Source of the DNA: Gemmatimonadota bacterium | GTDB lineage: Bacteria > Gemmatimonadota > Gemmatimonadetes > Longimicrobiales > Gaopeijiaceae | NCBI GenBank assembly: GCA_030428885.1 | Contig: JAUIEJ010000005.1 | Location: 248,001-312,000, forward strand | Direction: 5' to 3' | DNA length: 64,000 bases | Shown: positions 47,510-60,665 of the stretch, piece by piece | How positions within the stretch are numbered: position 1 is the stretch's first letter | Layout of the letters: every line of letters starts with the position of its first letter | The notes under the pieces: generated by a model | What the model was told of the DNA's origin: nothing | Seen by the model: the letters and a program-made list of their open reading frames with translations, nothing else | Database searches by the model: none | Made by a program: the position numbers and the translations under genes

Positions 47510-48871
47510 ATGCCGCCCATTCATTCCCCCCTCGCGCCCCTCGCCGTCTACGCTGCCCGCCAGGAGCGGGTGTTCGAGCTGCTGGGGGACCGGGCGCTGG
47601 TGTTGCCGGCCGCCCTCCCGGCCCGCCGCTCCCGCGACACCGACTATCCGTACCGCCCCGACAGCGAACTGCGGTGGGTGTGCGGGTCCACCGAGCCCGA
47701 CACGGTGGTGGTTCTCCGGGGGCACGCCGCCGAGGAGCGGTTCGTGATCTTCACCCGCGAGCGGGATCCGGACGCCGAACTCTGGGCCGGCCCCCGCCTC
47801 GGGGTCGAGGGTGCTCGGGAACGCCACGGCGCCGACGCCGTCTTCCCCATCGACGAGCTCGACGAGCGGCTGCCCGCCTTGCTCGACGGGAGCGCCACGG
47901 TGGGCTACCGCCTGGGCGAGGGCCGGGCCGCCGAGTCCGAAGTGCTGGCCGCGCTCCACCACGCCCGGGAGCGCGGGGCCCGGCGGGGCACCGGGCCCCG
48001 CGCCGTCTTCGATCCCGGCGTGGTCCTGGACGATCTTCGGCTCATCAAGGACGCGTGGGAACTGGCCCGCATGCGCGAGGCGGTGGCGCTGACGGTGGAA
48101 GCCTTCCGCGAAGCCGCGCCCATGATCCGCAGCGGGGCAGGGGAGTGGCAGGTGCAGGGGCGGCTGGACGGGGCGTTCCGGGCCGGGGGCGGGGAGGGGC
48201 CGGCGTACGAGTCCATCGTGGGCTCCGGCGCCAACGCCTGCGTGCTCCACTACGTACGCAACGATCGGGTCTTCGAGCCGGGGGACCTGGTGCTCATCGA
48301 CGCCGGCGCCGCGATGGCCGGGTACGCCGCCGACCTGACCCGCACCCTTCCCGTGGACGGGCGGTTCACCCCCGAGGCCCGGGCCGTGTACGAGGTGGTG
48401 GACCGGGCCCGGGCCGCGGCGGTGGCGGCGGCGATGCCCGGTTCCACCGTCGCCCATGTACACCAGGCCGCCGTGGCCGTCCTCGTTGAGGGTCTCCGGG
48501 AGCTCGGGGTGCTCGACGGGTCGGGGGCCGGGGAGGGGGAGGAGGTCGGGGAGGATGCCCCGGACGCCTACCGTCGCTGGTATCCTCACCAGACGTCCCA
48601 CTGGCTCGGACTCGACGTGCACGATGTGGGCGACTACGCCCGCGACGGAGGGAGTCGCGTGTTGGAGCCCGGCATGGTGCTCACGGTGGAGCCGGGACTC
48701 TACTTCGGCGAGGCCGGCGTGGAGGCGGCCGAGGGTCGGGCCGATCGCTTCCGGGGGATCGGGGTGCGGTTGGAGGACGATGTGGTGATCACCATCGACG
48801 GCCCCGAGGTCCTGACCCGGGCCATGCCGACGGACCCGGACGCGGTGGCCGCCCTGGTGGCCGGGGCGTAG
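47510..48871 (+). CDS. pepP: Aminopeptidase P (Xaa-Pro aminopeptidase)
   Basis: A 453-residue M24B peptidase that releases N-terminal residues before proline. The N-domain has DTDYPYRPDSELRWVCGSTEPDTVVVL, as in E. coli PepP. The catalytic domain keeps the metal ligands: two Asp in LIDAGAAMAGYAADLTRT, His in HQTSHWLGLDVHDVGDY, Glu in LTVEPGLYF, and Glu in GVRLEDDVVIT. ATG 47510 gives the family-typical N-terminus; ATG 47447 would add 21 residues. The 207-base upstream region shared with DUF1028 has no clear promoter. The 3' end comes within four bases of the opposing MTHFR gene. Confidence 0.93.
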   Translation: MPPIHSPLAPLAVYAARQERVFELLGDRALVLPAALPARRSRDTDYPYRPDSELRWVCGSTEPDTVVVLRGHAAEERFVIFTRERDPDAELWAGPRLGVEGARERHGADAVFPIDELDERLPALLDGSATVGYRLGEGRAAESEVLAALHHARERGARRGTGPRAVFDPGVVLDDLRLIKDAWELARMREAVALTVEAFREAAPMIRSGAGEWQVQGRLDGAFRAGGGEGPAYESIVGSGANACVLHYVRNDRVFEPGDLVLIDAGAAMAGYAADLTRTLPVDGRFTPEARAVYEVVDRARAAAVAAAMPGSTVAHVHQAAVAVLVEGLRELGVLDGSGAGEGEEVGEDAPDAYRRWYPHQTSHWLGLDVHDVGDYARDGGSRVLEPGMVLTVEPGLYFGEAGVEAAEGRADRFRGIGVRLEDDVVITIDGPEVLTRAMPTDPDAVAALVAGA

Positions 48872-48875
48872 GCCG

Positions 48876-49790
48876 TCAGCCCTCCACCCGCTCCAGAATC
48901 CGTCCCAGGACCCGCGGCGCGTCTCTCAGCCGGAGGTTGCTGACGTACACGCCGTCCACCCCCGACGCGAGCGCGGCTCGGACGCTCCGGGCGGTGACCT
49001 CCTCGGCCGGGAGTCCCCCACCGAACTCGGCGGTGAGGCCTGCGGCCGGAACGGGCAGGAAGTCGGCCAGGCGAGCGAGGGTGCGGGGGTTGGCGCTGCG
49101 GTAGTGGAAGACCCCGGCGAGGATCGGGGCGGTGAAGCCCTCGTCCCGCACCCGGTTCACCAACTCCACCAGCCGGCCGGCATCGTGGTGCGACACCACC
49201 TGGGTGAGGACGTAGTCGGCTTCGAGATTCGGGTCGAGAAGGAAGCCGGCCTGTTCCTCCACGTCGCGAAAGGGGTTGGCCCACCCCCCCAGTCCGAGGC
49301 TCGGCACGCGCTCCCGCAGCCGCCTACGCAGTTGCCAGGCATGGGGCACGCACCGCGGCGGACCCCCGCGGGGATCGCCGCCCACCACGGTGAGGGCGGC
49401 CAGGCCCATGGTGTGGGCACGCTCGGCGTAGAGGCGGCAGTAGTCGATGGAGTGCTTGCAGGTGAGAAAGGGCACGAGCCGCGAGCGGTCGATCCCGGGG
49501 TCGAGATTGGCGTCGAGGTGGCCCAGGGTCTCCTCCTCGCTCACCCCCACGGCGTCGTCGGTGAGGAAGACGAAGCGACCGTCGCCGGTGAAGCGGCGGA
49601 TCGCGTGGTTGAGGTCGATCCAGGCGTCGATGCCGTCGGTGGCGTCGAGGTCGGCAAGGGGCGGGCGCAACTCCACCGAGACGAAAGGGCCCGTCCGGCC
49701 CGGGCCACGGAGGGCGTGGACCAGGGCGTCGCGGCCCACGGGCCCCACGCCGGGCCCGTTCGCGGCCCCCCCGGCTCTGTGGCGAGTCAC
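48876..49790 (-). CDS. Methylenetetrahydrofolate reductase-like protein
   Basis: A 304-residue TIM-barrel flavoprotein relative of MetF, which reduces 5,10-methylene-THF to 5-methyl-THF for methionine synthesis. Visible elements are PFVSVELRPPLADLD at the first strand, RLVPFLTCKH at about 102-111, MGLAALTVVGGDPRGG (about 127-142) and DYVLTQVVSHHDAG (about 198). It is divergent from canonical MetF, lacking the standard FEFFPP start. GTG 49790 overlaps the fusion gene stop (GTGA). As the upstream fusion already contains an MTHFR module, this copy may have a different cofactor or an accessory role. Confidence 0.75.
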   Translation of the reverse strand: MTRHRAGGAANGPGVGPVGRDALVHALRGPGRTGPFVSVELRPPLADLDATDGIDAWIDLNHAIRRFTGDGRFVFLTDDAVGVSEEETLGHLDANLDPGIDRSRLVPFLTCKHSIDYCRLYAERAHTMGLAALTVVGGDPRGGPPRCVPHAWQLRRRLRERVPSLGLGGWANPFRDVEEQAGFLLDPNLEADYVLTQVVSHHDAGRLVELVNRVRDEGFTAPILAGVFHYRSANPRTLARLADFLPVPAAGLTAEFGGGLPAEEVTARSVRAALASGVDGVYVSNLRLRDAPRVLGRILERVEG

Positions 49791-51642
49791 GGCGTCCCGT
49801 CGTCCAGCACCGCCAGTGCCGCGGCCACATCGCCCTGGGGAGCGGCCACGTGCACGCCGGCTACCCGGGGCAACCCACTCACCGCCGCGCGCACTTCCCG
49901 GGCGATGGCGATCCCCTCGGCCCGGGCGGCGTCGGGTCCGTCACCCTGGGCTCGCCGCATGCGGTCGAGGGTGGGGGTGGGCACGGCCACGCCGGGCACC
50001 TCGTGGGCCAGGAACTCGGCGTTGCGCAGCGACAGGAACGGCCACAAGCCCACCAGCACCGGAAGGGGGTGGGCGGCGGTGGCGTCGAGGAAGCGTCGGA
50101 GCGATTCCACGTCGAAGACCGGCTGGGTGATGGCGAGATCGGCTCCGGCCTCGGCCTTCCATCGGAATCGGGAGCGTTCCCGCTCCTGGTCCACGGCACA
50201 GGGGTTGGCGGCCACGGCCACCACGAAGCGTGTGGGGGCAGAGAGCGCCGCCCCGCCGGGGTCCACGCCCCGGTTCAGCCCCGCCGCCACGTTGGTGAGG
50301 CCGATGGCGTCGATGTCGAAGACGGCCGTGGCGTCGGGATAGGGGCCCTGGACCGGTGGATCGCCCGAAACCAGGAGGAGGTTGTCCACGCCCTGGGCCG
50401 CCGCGCCCAGGAGGTCGGAGAGCATCCCCATCATGTTCCGGTCACGGCAGGTGTAGTGCATGATGGCCTCGACGCCGGCCTCCCGTTCCACCACGGCGGC
50501 GGCGGCCGTGGTGGCCATGCGACTGGGACCCCGGGGTGAATCCACCAGCGTCACGGCGGCGACGCCGGCGGCGGCGCAGGCCCGGGCGGCCTCCACCAGG
50601 GGGGCCGGATCCCAGCCGTGGGGGGGGAGCAGTTCCACGGTCTTCACCGGCTGGCTCCCGGCCAGGGCCGCCCCCAGCGACGATCGCTCGCCCAGGGGCA
50701 CCGGGGTGTGGGGCGCGAGCTCCGCCTTCACCTGGACCGTGGCGGAGGCGTGGCGAGGCTGGAGTCCCCGGACCGTGTGGGCGATGCGGGCCACGTGCTC
50801 GGGCGTGGTGCCGCAGCATCCGCCGACGAAGCGCACCCCCACGTCGGCGAACCGACGGGCGTAGCGAGCCATGTAGTCCGGGCTGGCCATGTACATCTTC
50901 CGATCCCGCACCGTGCGGGGAAGGCCGGCGTTGGGCTGGGCCAGAAGGGGCACACCCACCCGGTCCGCGGCCTCCTCCAGGACGTCCAGGAGCACGGCGG
51001 GTCCCACGCTGCAATTCAACCCCACGGCGTCGGCCCCGGCGGCCTCGAGGCGGGCGAGCTCCCGGGCGGCGTCGGCCCCGTAGGCCGTGCGCCCGTCTTC
51101 GCCCACGGTGATCTGGACGAGCACCGGTCGGGATCCGGCGGCCTCCCGGGCGGCGCCCAGGGCCACGGCCACCTCGTGGGGGTCGGCGAAGGTCTCCAGG
51201 AGCAGGCCGTCCACGCCCCCCTCGACGAGGGCGTCCATCTGACGCCGGAAGAGCGCCCGGGCCTCGTCCACCGAGGTGGGACCCCACGGCTCGATGCGGA
51301 TGCCCAGAGGCCCCACCGCCCCCACCACCCGGGCACGTCCCCCGGCGGCCTCCACGGCCAGGCGCGCGGCGGCCCGGTTGAGTTCCTCGGTGCGGTCGGC
51401 GAGGCCGAAAGCCGACAGCTTCACGGGGTTGGCGCCGAAGGTGTTGGTCTCCAGCACCTCGGCCCCGGCCTCCACGTATTCCCGGTGGATGGCGGCCACC
51501 CGCTCCGGCTCCTCCACCGCCAGGGCGTCGTAGCAGACGTTCACGAACACGCCGCGGCCGTAGAGCACCGTGCCCATGGCCCCGTCGAAGACGTGCACGC
51601 GGTCGTCGGCGAGGAAGTCGGCCAGGGTGGGGAGCGCGTCGC

Positions 51643-51646
<4 letters not shown>
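49787..51646 (-). CDS. Bifunctional homocysteine S-methyltransferase / methylenetetrahydrofolate reductase
   Basis: A 619-residue fusion like Bacillus YitJ. The N-terminal homocysteine methyltransferase domain (about 1-290) begins [16 protein letters not shown] and keeps the zinc cysteines in GLNCSVG and GGCCGTT. The C-terminal MTHFR domain (about 325-610) includes [49 protein letters not shown] and [14 protein letters not shown]. The start is GTG 51646, overlapping the metH stop by GTGA. It can supply methyl-THF and methylate homocysteine without MetH's B12 domain, so both routes are encoded in one operon. Confidence 0.9.
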
Positions 51647-55437
<3,791 letters not shown>

Positions 55438-55454
55438 GAGGTGGTATGGCAAGG

Positions 55455-55478
55455 CCTCGGCAGGGGCAACGGCCGAGG
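55455..55478 (-). promoter_or_regulatory. Hairpin between the riboswitch and metH start
   Basis: CCTCGGC and GCCGAGG form a seven-base stem around a ten-base loop, between the SAM-II core and the ATG at 55437. Its 3' arm contains GAGG, the only purine-rich stretch in front of the ATG, though about 17 bases away. It may be the expression platform. Confidence 0.4.
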
Positions 55479-55481
55479 CGT

Positions 55482-55559
55482 GGCTTTTTAGCGTGTTTGC
55501 CTCCCTCCGGTGCCCCGGAGGGGAGACGGGCCGCAAGATGCCGCAAATCGCCCCAGATC
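55482..55559 (-). promoter_or_regulatory. SAM-II riboswitch upstream of metH
   Basis: Minus-strand RNA matches the SAM-II fold element by element. P1 is GGGC/GCCC (55550-55553 with 55528-55531), closing an 18-base loop GATTTGCGGCATCTTGCG, which carries the conserved GATTT and TTGC. Downstream, AAACAC-GCTAAAAAGCC ends at 55482. TTGC meets GCTA with the characteristic U-U, and GGC pairs with GCC across the A-tract to form the pseudoknot. SAM-II has CC/GG at that place, so this is a covarying replacement. L3 carries an extra hairpin (CCTCCGG-GGCA-CCGGAGG). The SAM-bound form should reduce metH translation. It lies 44 bases before the ATG. Confidence 0.85.
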
Positions 55560-55616
55560 AGTGATGTTCTGCAAGGTAGCGAAGGGAGAGGGCGGGGTCC
55601 ACGTCGGTGGGCTGCG

Positions 55617-56198
55617 TCAACCGCGCCGCATCTGCTTGATCCGCAGACCGTTCCCCGAGTCCTCCATGAGCGTTGCCAGGCGACGGTGCCGCGTCTCCTC
55701 GCGCTTGGCCGCCATGACCCATCTCGCGGTGGCCCGTCGATACCCCGGGGGTTGTTCCTGGTAGAACGCCCAGGCGTCGGGACTCTGCTCGAAGCGGCGG
55801 CGCATCTCGGCGGGGAGTTCGTCGGTGCGGTCGGCGATGCGGTACCCGCTGTCGGGGTGCACGTCCTTGTGGGCGAAGGCGGCCAGCCCCTCCGGCGTCA
55901 TCCGCCCCTCCGCCGTCAGCCGCTCCACGATCTCGATGTTCCGCCCACTCCACACGCTGGTGCGCTTCCGGGGCGTGAAGCGGATCGTGTAGCTCTCGGC
56001 GTCCCGCGACTTCCGGATGCCGTCGATCCATCCGAAGCAGAGCGCCTCGTCGACGGTGTCTTCCCAGGTGACGGACGGTTTGCCCGTGGCCTTCTTGTAG
56101 TACCCCACCCAGAGGTGGTCCACCGACGTGTGGTGCCGTTCGAGCCACGCGCGGAAGTCGGCGGGCGTGGGGAAGAACGTGGGCGATTCGTCGGTCAT
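55617..56198 (-). CDS. YdeI/OmpD-associated family protein
   Basis: A 193-residue cytoplasmic protein of the YdeI/OmpD-associated type (bacteriocin-protection/YdeI-like). The first domain has FRAWLERHHTSVDHLWVGYYKKATGKPSVTWEDTVDEALCFGWIDGIRKSRDAESYTIRFTPRKRTSVWSGRNIEIVERL, a nearly complete match to the family pattern. The second half is the helical region with RFEQSPDAWAFYQEQPPGYRRATARWVMAAKREETRHRRLATLM. The biochemical role is unknown; some members affect survival under peptide stress. ATG 56198 matches the family start. It ends 58 bases upstream of the metH riboswitch and is probably a separate unit. Confidence 0.9.
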   Translation of the reverse strand: MTDESPTFFPTPADFRAWLERHHTSVDHLWVGYYKKATGKPSVTWEDTVDEALCFGWIDGIRKSRDAESYTIRFTPRKRTSVWSGRNIEIVERLTAEGRMTPEGLAAFAHKDVHPDSGYRIADRTDELPAEMRRRFEQSPDAWAFYQEQPPGYRRATARWVMAAKREETRHRRLATLMEDSGNGLRIKQMRRG

Positions 56199-56221
56199 GG
56201 GAGGGGTCGATGGCGGCGGGC

Positions 56222-56764
56222 TCAGTGGCTGTCGGGAGTCCCTCGGACGATGTCGTCCAGGTGCCCGTCGATGCTCTCGATCCGCCGGAGGTAGGTGTCC
56301 GCGGAAAGACCTTCGATGGCGGCGTCGATGATGCGGACCCGGGCCGTGTCGGCGAACTCCTCGCGAAACGCCCGCCACCACGCCTGGGCGTAGGGGGTGA
56401 CCATGATGGCTCGTGCGTTGAAGCCCCAGAGGTCCTCGAGGGAGTCGTTGAAGATCCCGACCTCCACCATCTCCTGGGAGAAGTCCAACTGGTCCATCAG
56501 GGCCCAGTAGTAGCCGTCGAGCTGGACCTTCTCGGGGAGGGTCAGCTCGTCCGGCCGCTCCAACGACTTGGCGTAGACGGCGGCGAACCCGGGGTCCATC
56601 TGCGCCATCTCGATGGCCTGCCAGTTGGTCAGATACTGCCCCGACATCTCGGCGTTGGCGATATTCGAGGTCTGGCGCAACTCCACCGCCACCACCACGA
56701 GCCCGATCAGGACGGCGAGCTGGCCGAACGCGTCGAGCCAGCGGTCGAGATTGGATTTGGCCAT
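56222..56764 (-). CDS. Single-pass membrane protein of unknown function
   Basis: A 180-residue protein. ATG 56764 gives an N-terminal helix (AFGQLAVLIGLVVVAVELR, about 12-30), then a soluble helical domain with Trp-rich segments (TNWQAIEMAQMDPGFAAVYAKSLERPDEL, YYWALMDQLDFSQEM, WWRAFREEF). The pattern resembles small proteins annotated only as hypothetical or DUF6082-like; I cannot assign a family. The spacing to the YdeI-like gene downstream is 23 bases, so they could share a transcript. No other contextual clue is visible. Confidence 0.55.
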   Translation of the reverse strand: MAKSNLDRWLDAFGQLAVLIGLVVVAVELRQTSNIANAEMSGQYLTNWQAIEMAQMDPGFAAVYAKSLERPDELTLPEKVQLDGYYWALMDQLDFSQEMVEVGIFNDSLEDLWGFNARAIMVTPYAQAWWRAFREEFADTARVRIIDAAIEGLSADTYLRRIESIDGHLDDIVRGTPDSH

Positions 56765-56845
56765 GGGGCTCGATCCGATGGGGGAACTGCTCGTGGAGGC
56801 GGCCAGCGTAGAGCGGTGCCTCCCGGCGGGCAAGGCGGGTCCGGA

Positions 56846-57862
56846 CTAGGAACCCACCCCCAGCTCCTGCGCCAGCAACTCGTACGACCGCCGCCGGGCC
56901 TCCAGGTCGTGGGTGACCGTCACGGTCATGAGCTCATCCACGCCGTAGCGCTCCGCCAGCGCCAGCAGGGCGTCGCGCACCTGCCCGGGGTCCCCCACCA
57001 CCACCCTCGTTTCCTCGGCCAGGACCTCGGAGATGGCGATGCCGGCCTCCTCGAACTCCTCCTTCGCCTGCTCGGGCGAGGGGATGCCTCGGTCCCGGCC
57101 CCCCATGATCCGCATGCGCCACAGGTGGAGGCTCAGGGAGAGCCATTCGGCCTCCTCCCGCGTGTCGGCGCAGATCACGCCGATGCCCACGTTGGCGGCG
57201 GGCTCGGAGCGGTGGCGGCTGGGTCGGAAGCGGGCCCGGTAGGCCTCTACGGCCCGGCTTCCGTCGATCCCGCTGATGAACTGGGCGAAGGAGTACCCGA
57301 GGCCCCGGTGGGCCGCCACTTCGGCGGTGGTGCCGCTCGACGCCAGCATCCAGAGTTCGGGCACGTCGGTGCCCCGGGGTGTGGCCCGCACCCTGGACAG
57401 GGGATGGGCGGGGTCGAACGTCTCGCCGAGCCAGTGGGTCAGATCGTCGAGCTGTCGCGGGAAGTGCTCCACCGGAATCGCCTCCCGGCCGTAGCGCAGC
57501 GCCTGGGCCGCCCGTCCCGTGCCCGCCGGGGCCCGGCCCAGCCCCAGATCGATCCGCCCGGGAAAGAGGGTCTGAAGCATCCGGAACTGCTCGGCCACCT
57601 TGTAGGGCGAGTAGTGGGGCAGCATCACCCCGCCCGAACCCACCCGGATCCGCTCGGTGACCGAGGCCACGGCCGGAATCAGCACCTCCGGCGCCGAGCC
57701 GGCGAAGGAGTTGGTGCTGTGGTGTTCGGCCAGCCAGTAGCGGGAGAAGCCGAGGCGGTCGGCGAGTCGAGCCAGTTCGAGGGTGGCGGCGACCGCGTCT
57801 CGTGCGTCGCTGCCGTTGGGCACCGGAGACTGATCGACGATTCCGAGCTTCAGATGCGGCAT
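56846..57862 (-). CDS. LLM-class (luciferase-like) flavin-dependent oxidoreductase
   Basis: A 338-residue TIM-barrel monooxygenase family protein of the group often named MsnO8/YhbW. The N-terminus reads LKLGIVDQSPV. YWLAEHHSTNSFAGSAPEVLI carries the typical EHH motif at about 45-47. RIRVGSGGVMLPHYSPYKVAEQFRML and GRIDLGLGRAPAG complete the flavin and phosphate site. The substrate is unknown; members act on aldehydes, sulfonates or other organics with FMNH2 or F420. ATG 57862 is the only good start. It is flanked by unrelated genes and may be monocistronic. Confidence 0.9.
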   Translation of the reverse strand: MPHLKLGIVDQSPVPNGSDARDAVAATLELARLADRLGFSRYWLAEHHSTNSFAGSAPEVLIPAVASVTERIRVGSGGVMLPHYSPYKVAEQFRMLQTLFPGRIDLGLGRAPAGTGRAAQALRYGREAIPVEHFPRQLDDLTHWLGETFDPAHPLSRVRATPRGTDVPELWMLASSGTTAEVAAHRGLGYSFAQFISGIDGSRAVEAYRARFRPSRHRSEPAANVGIGVICADTREEAEWLSLSLHLWRMRIMGGRDRGIPSPEQAKEEFEEAGIAISEVLAEETRVVVGDPGQVRDALLALAERYGVDELMTVTVTHDLEARRRSYELLAQELGVGS

Positions 57863-57944
57863 GGGGGAGGGGCAGGAGGACGGGGTCCCCCATTCTCACC
57901 AAACTCCCGTGGCCGGCACAGAGCCGCGGCCTTCTCCCCCCCTT

Positions 57945-60665
57945 CTACGGCGTCAGCCAGTAGCTCAGCTTCACCATGAACACGTTGGCCGGGTGCTGGT
58001 CGAAGAGGCTGCCGAAGTCGTCGGTGAAGCGGAACGTGCCCCCGGTGTCGTAGGCGTCCCGGCCCTGGGCCCACACGACGAAGAGGGTGCTGCCGGGCCG
58101 GTACTCCCACCGCACCACCGCGTTCGACCGGAACTGACGCACGTCGAAATCGCCGGAGCGCAGGGTGTCGTCGGACCCGTCGCCGTCGATGTCGCCCACC
58201 CACTCGTCGCCCGTGCGCGTGAGTCCCAGCAGCTCGACCCGGTCGTCGTAGTGCTCGCCCCGGGGGTCGGTGACGCGCTTGAACGCCTCGTACCGTCCCG
58301 CCGCCGCGAAGGGCTGGGCGTAGAGTTGCACCGAGAGGGTCGGGGAGACCGCCAGATCGAGGCGGCCCGTCAGGCCCACCGAGGTCTGGTCCAGACGGGC
58401 GAGGACGTAGGTGGGGTCGTCGGCGTCGCCGTACCGGCCCACCCACTGACGATCGTCCACCGACCGATTCCAGGTGGTACCCAGGCTCACCGTGGCTCGG
58501 CCCGAGGGCCTCCACCGGATGCTGGGCGACATGCCGAACCCCCAGCCGTCGCTTTCGGGAACGACGTGCCAGAAGGTGTTGAGGTTGAGGCCCACCGCCT
58601 TGCGGGAGTCGGTGTTCACACCGCCCCAGCCGTTCCAGCGGCCTTCCCGCACGAAGTCGGGCCCGCCCCGGAGCATGCCGTTGGACAGCCCCGAACCCTC
58701 CCGATTGATGCCCAGATAGGCGTTCCAGAAGTTCGTGAACTGGGCGTTGCCGTTGATGTTGCCGCCGGTGGCGCCCCGCTCGCCGCTGCTCCAGTACACC
58801 ACGTTCCAGGCGTTGGCGTTCAGGCGCCAGCGGCGGAACACACCCTGGGGAGCCGACACGTCGTAGCCCAGGTAGACGAACGTCGACGCATAGTCGGCGT
58901 CGCGCATGTAGCCGGCGTCGTTGGCGTCGAACCCGGGACTCCGGGCCTGGATGCCGGTGCCGAAGCGCCAGTGGCCGCCGGCGATCTTGTTCACGGTGGC
59001 GGTGGCGGCGAGCCCCGAGAGAGAAGTCCGGGTGGGGTCGTACTCCAGTTCCGCACCGGGTCGATGGTAGAGGCGGGCCGGCGCGCGCTGCAGCGCCGCG
59101 ATGGCGTCTTCCGAACCCCGGAGGTGCGACCCCAGCACGTACCCCGAGACCTCCCAGCGTTCGTCGGCGAAGCGATGCCGGCCGTCGACGCCGAAGGTGT
59201 AGGCTCCACTGCGGAGCCGGAGGTCCTCGGCCACGTCGCCGGTGCGGTTCACCGCGGTGGCGATGACCCCCACCGCGCTGCGCCCCTCCCGGAAGTCCTT
59301 CTGCACCCGGGCCACGGTGGTGTTCGTGAAGGGCTCCACGGCCTCGTCGAATCGATCGCCCTCTGCCGGGGCGACCTGGGCCCGCTCCTCGTCGGTGACG
59401 GCGTTGAGGAGTCCCACGGACCACCCCGAGGCGGTCTTCCCCGACAGCTTCCAGGCCCCGAGGATCGTCGTGCTCTCGTCGGTCTCGGCCCATCCCCCGG
59501 CGGCGTCGGCGAATCCCTGGGGGGCGCGCCCCACGCGACGGGAATAGAAGAGGGACTCCTGAGCGCCGTCGCCGTCGCCGATGCCGAGTCCGAACGAGAA
59601 GAGGTTGGCCCCTTCCACGAAAAACGGCCGGCGTTCGGGAAGGAACGTCTCGTAGGCCGAGAGATTGACCTGGGCCGGGTCCGCCTCGACCTGACCGAAG
59701 TCGGGATTCAGGGTGATGTTCAGCGTGAGGTCGCTGGTGATGCCGTACTTGAGATCGGCGCCCACCGTCCCGAAGAGGTCGTTGCTGGAGTAGAACGGGT
59801 TCGCCTCCTCCCCCGGGGCCCGCTCCAGCCGCGCCAGCGAGTAGGGGGTGACCTCGAGTCGGCGCGGGGGAGCGAGTTCGCTCAACCCCCGGAGTTCGCC
59901 GAACCGCGACACGATGGCCCCGTCGTTCCGCGACGTCGGGGCCCACACCGAGGTCTCGTCGTGGCGGGCCAGGCGCCGCATGAAGTTGATGCCCCAGGTC
60001 TGGTCCGGCGCGTCCCGGAACCGGAGCTGGGAGTAGGGAATCCGGAACTCCGCCGACCACCCCTCTTCGTCCCGAGCCGTGGCCACGTCCCACACGGCGT
60101 CCCACCCCCCGTCTTCGGCGGTGTCGTCGAAGCGGTAGATGTCGGTCTTCACGCCCAGGGGATTCACCTGGAAGTGGAAGGCGGTCCGGCGATCGAAGTA
60201 GGAGTCGATGACCACCGCTACTTCGTCGGAGTACGAGTCCTGATCCCGGCGGGTGAGCTGGGCGGCGATGGAGTCGGGCGCCCGATCGAAGGCGCGGATG
60301 GCCACGAAGAGCGCGTCGTCGCCGTAGAGCACCCGCGCTTCGGTCCGCTCCGTGGCCGGGGCGCCGGGGTCGGGCGAGAACTGGGTGAACCCGGTGGCCG
60401 TGGCGGCTCGGAGCCACGCCGCGTCGTCGAGGCGGCCGTCGAGGGTGGGTTCGTCGCCGGCCAGGCGCAGGGCGGCGAGAACCGGAGCCACACCCGTGCC
60501 TCGGGCCAGGGAGCCGTCGACGCTGCGGGGAGGGGGGTCGGAGTAGGGAGCGTCTCCGTTGCCCGGAACCTGGGCCGAAGCCGGCTGGGGAAGGGCCCAG
60601 AGCCCACCCAGGAGGGCCAGGAGGCCCCACGAACCCGTGTCGTGGTGTCGTCGCCGTCGATCCAT
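57945..60665 (-). CDS. DUF5916 outer-membrane protein with an N-terminal CBM9-like domain
   Basis: A 906-residue exported protein. ATG 60665 gives a basic N-terminus and a signal peptide ending PASAQ (about residue 32); upstream ATGs at 60686 and 60728 would only lengthen the basic leader. Residues about 65-225 (PTLDGRLDDAAWLRAATATGF and ARVLYGDDALFVAIRAFD) form a family-9 carbohydrate-binding-like sandwich. From about 240, DUF5916 strands form a barrel (RLEVTPYSLARLE, ITLNPDFGQVEADPAQVNLSAYETFLPERRPFFVEG), ending near KLSYWLTP. The function is unknown; it is thought to be an outer-membrane protein. The upstream region is divergent with the DapF homologue. Confidence 0.9.
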   Translation of the reverse strand: MDRRRRHHDTGSWGLLALLGGLWALPQPASAQVPGNGDAPYSDPPPRSVDGSLARGTGVAPVLAALRLAGDEPTLDGRLDDAAWLRAATATGFTQFSPDPGAPATERTEARVLYGDDALFVAIRAFDRAPDSIAAQLTRRDQDSYSDEVAVVIDSYFDRRTAFHFQVNPLGVKTDIYRFDDTAEDGGWDAVWDVATARDEEGWSAEFRIPYSQLRFRDAPDQTWGINFMRRLARHDETSVWAPTSRNDGAIVSRFGELRGLSELAPPRRLEVTPYSLARLERAPGEEANPFYSSNDLFGTVGADLKYGITSDLTLNITLNPDFGQVEADPAQVNLSAYETFLPERRPFFVEGANLFSFGLGIGDGDGAQESLFYSRRVGRAPQGFADAAGGWAETDESTTILGAWKLSGKTASGWSVGLLNAVTDEERAQVAPAEGDRFDEAVEPFTNTTVARVQKDFREGRSAVGVIATAVNRTGDVAEDLRLRSGAYTFGVDGRHRFADERWEVSGYVLGSHLRGSEDAIAALQRAPARLYHRPGAELEYDPTRTSLSGLAATATVNKIAGGHWRFGTGIQARSPGFDANDAGYMRDADYASTFVYLGYDVSAPQGVFRRWRLNANAWNVVYWSSGERGATGGNINGNAQFTNFWNAYLGINREGSGLSNGMLRGGPDFVREGRWNGWGGVNTDSRKAVGLNLNTFWHVVPESDGWGFGMSPSIRWRPSGRATVSLGTTWNRSVDDRQWVGRYGDADDPTYVLARLDQTSVGLTGRLDLAVSPTLSVQLYAQPFAAAGRYEAFKRVTDPRGEHYDDRVELLGLTRTGDEWVGDIDGDGSDDTLRSGDFDVRQFRSNAVVRWEYRPGSTLFVVWAQGRDAYDTGGTFRFTDDFGSLFDQHPANVFMVKLSYWLTP

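Noticed and set aside
55438-55616. SAH or cobalamin riboswitch before metH
   Set aside because: Neither the SAH core nor a B12 box is present, whereas the SAM-II elements fit throughout.
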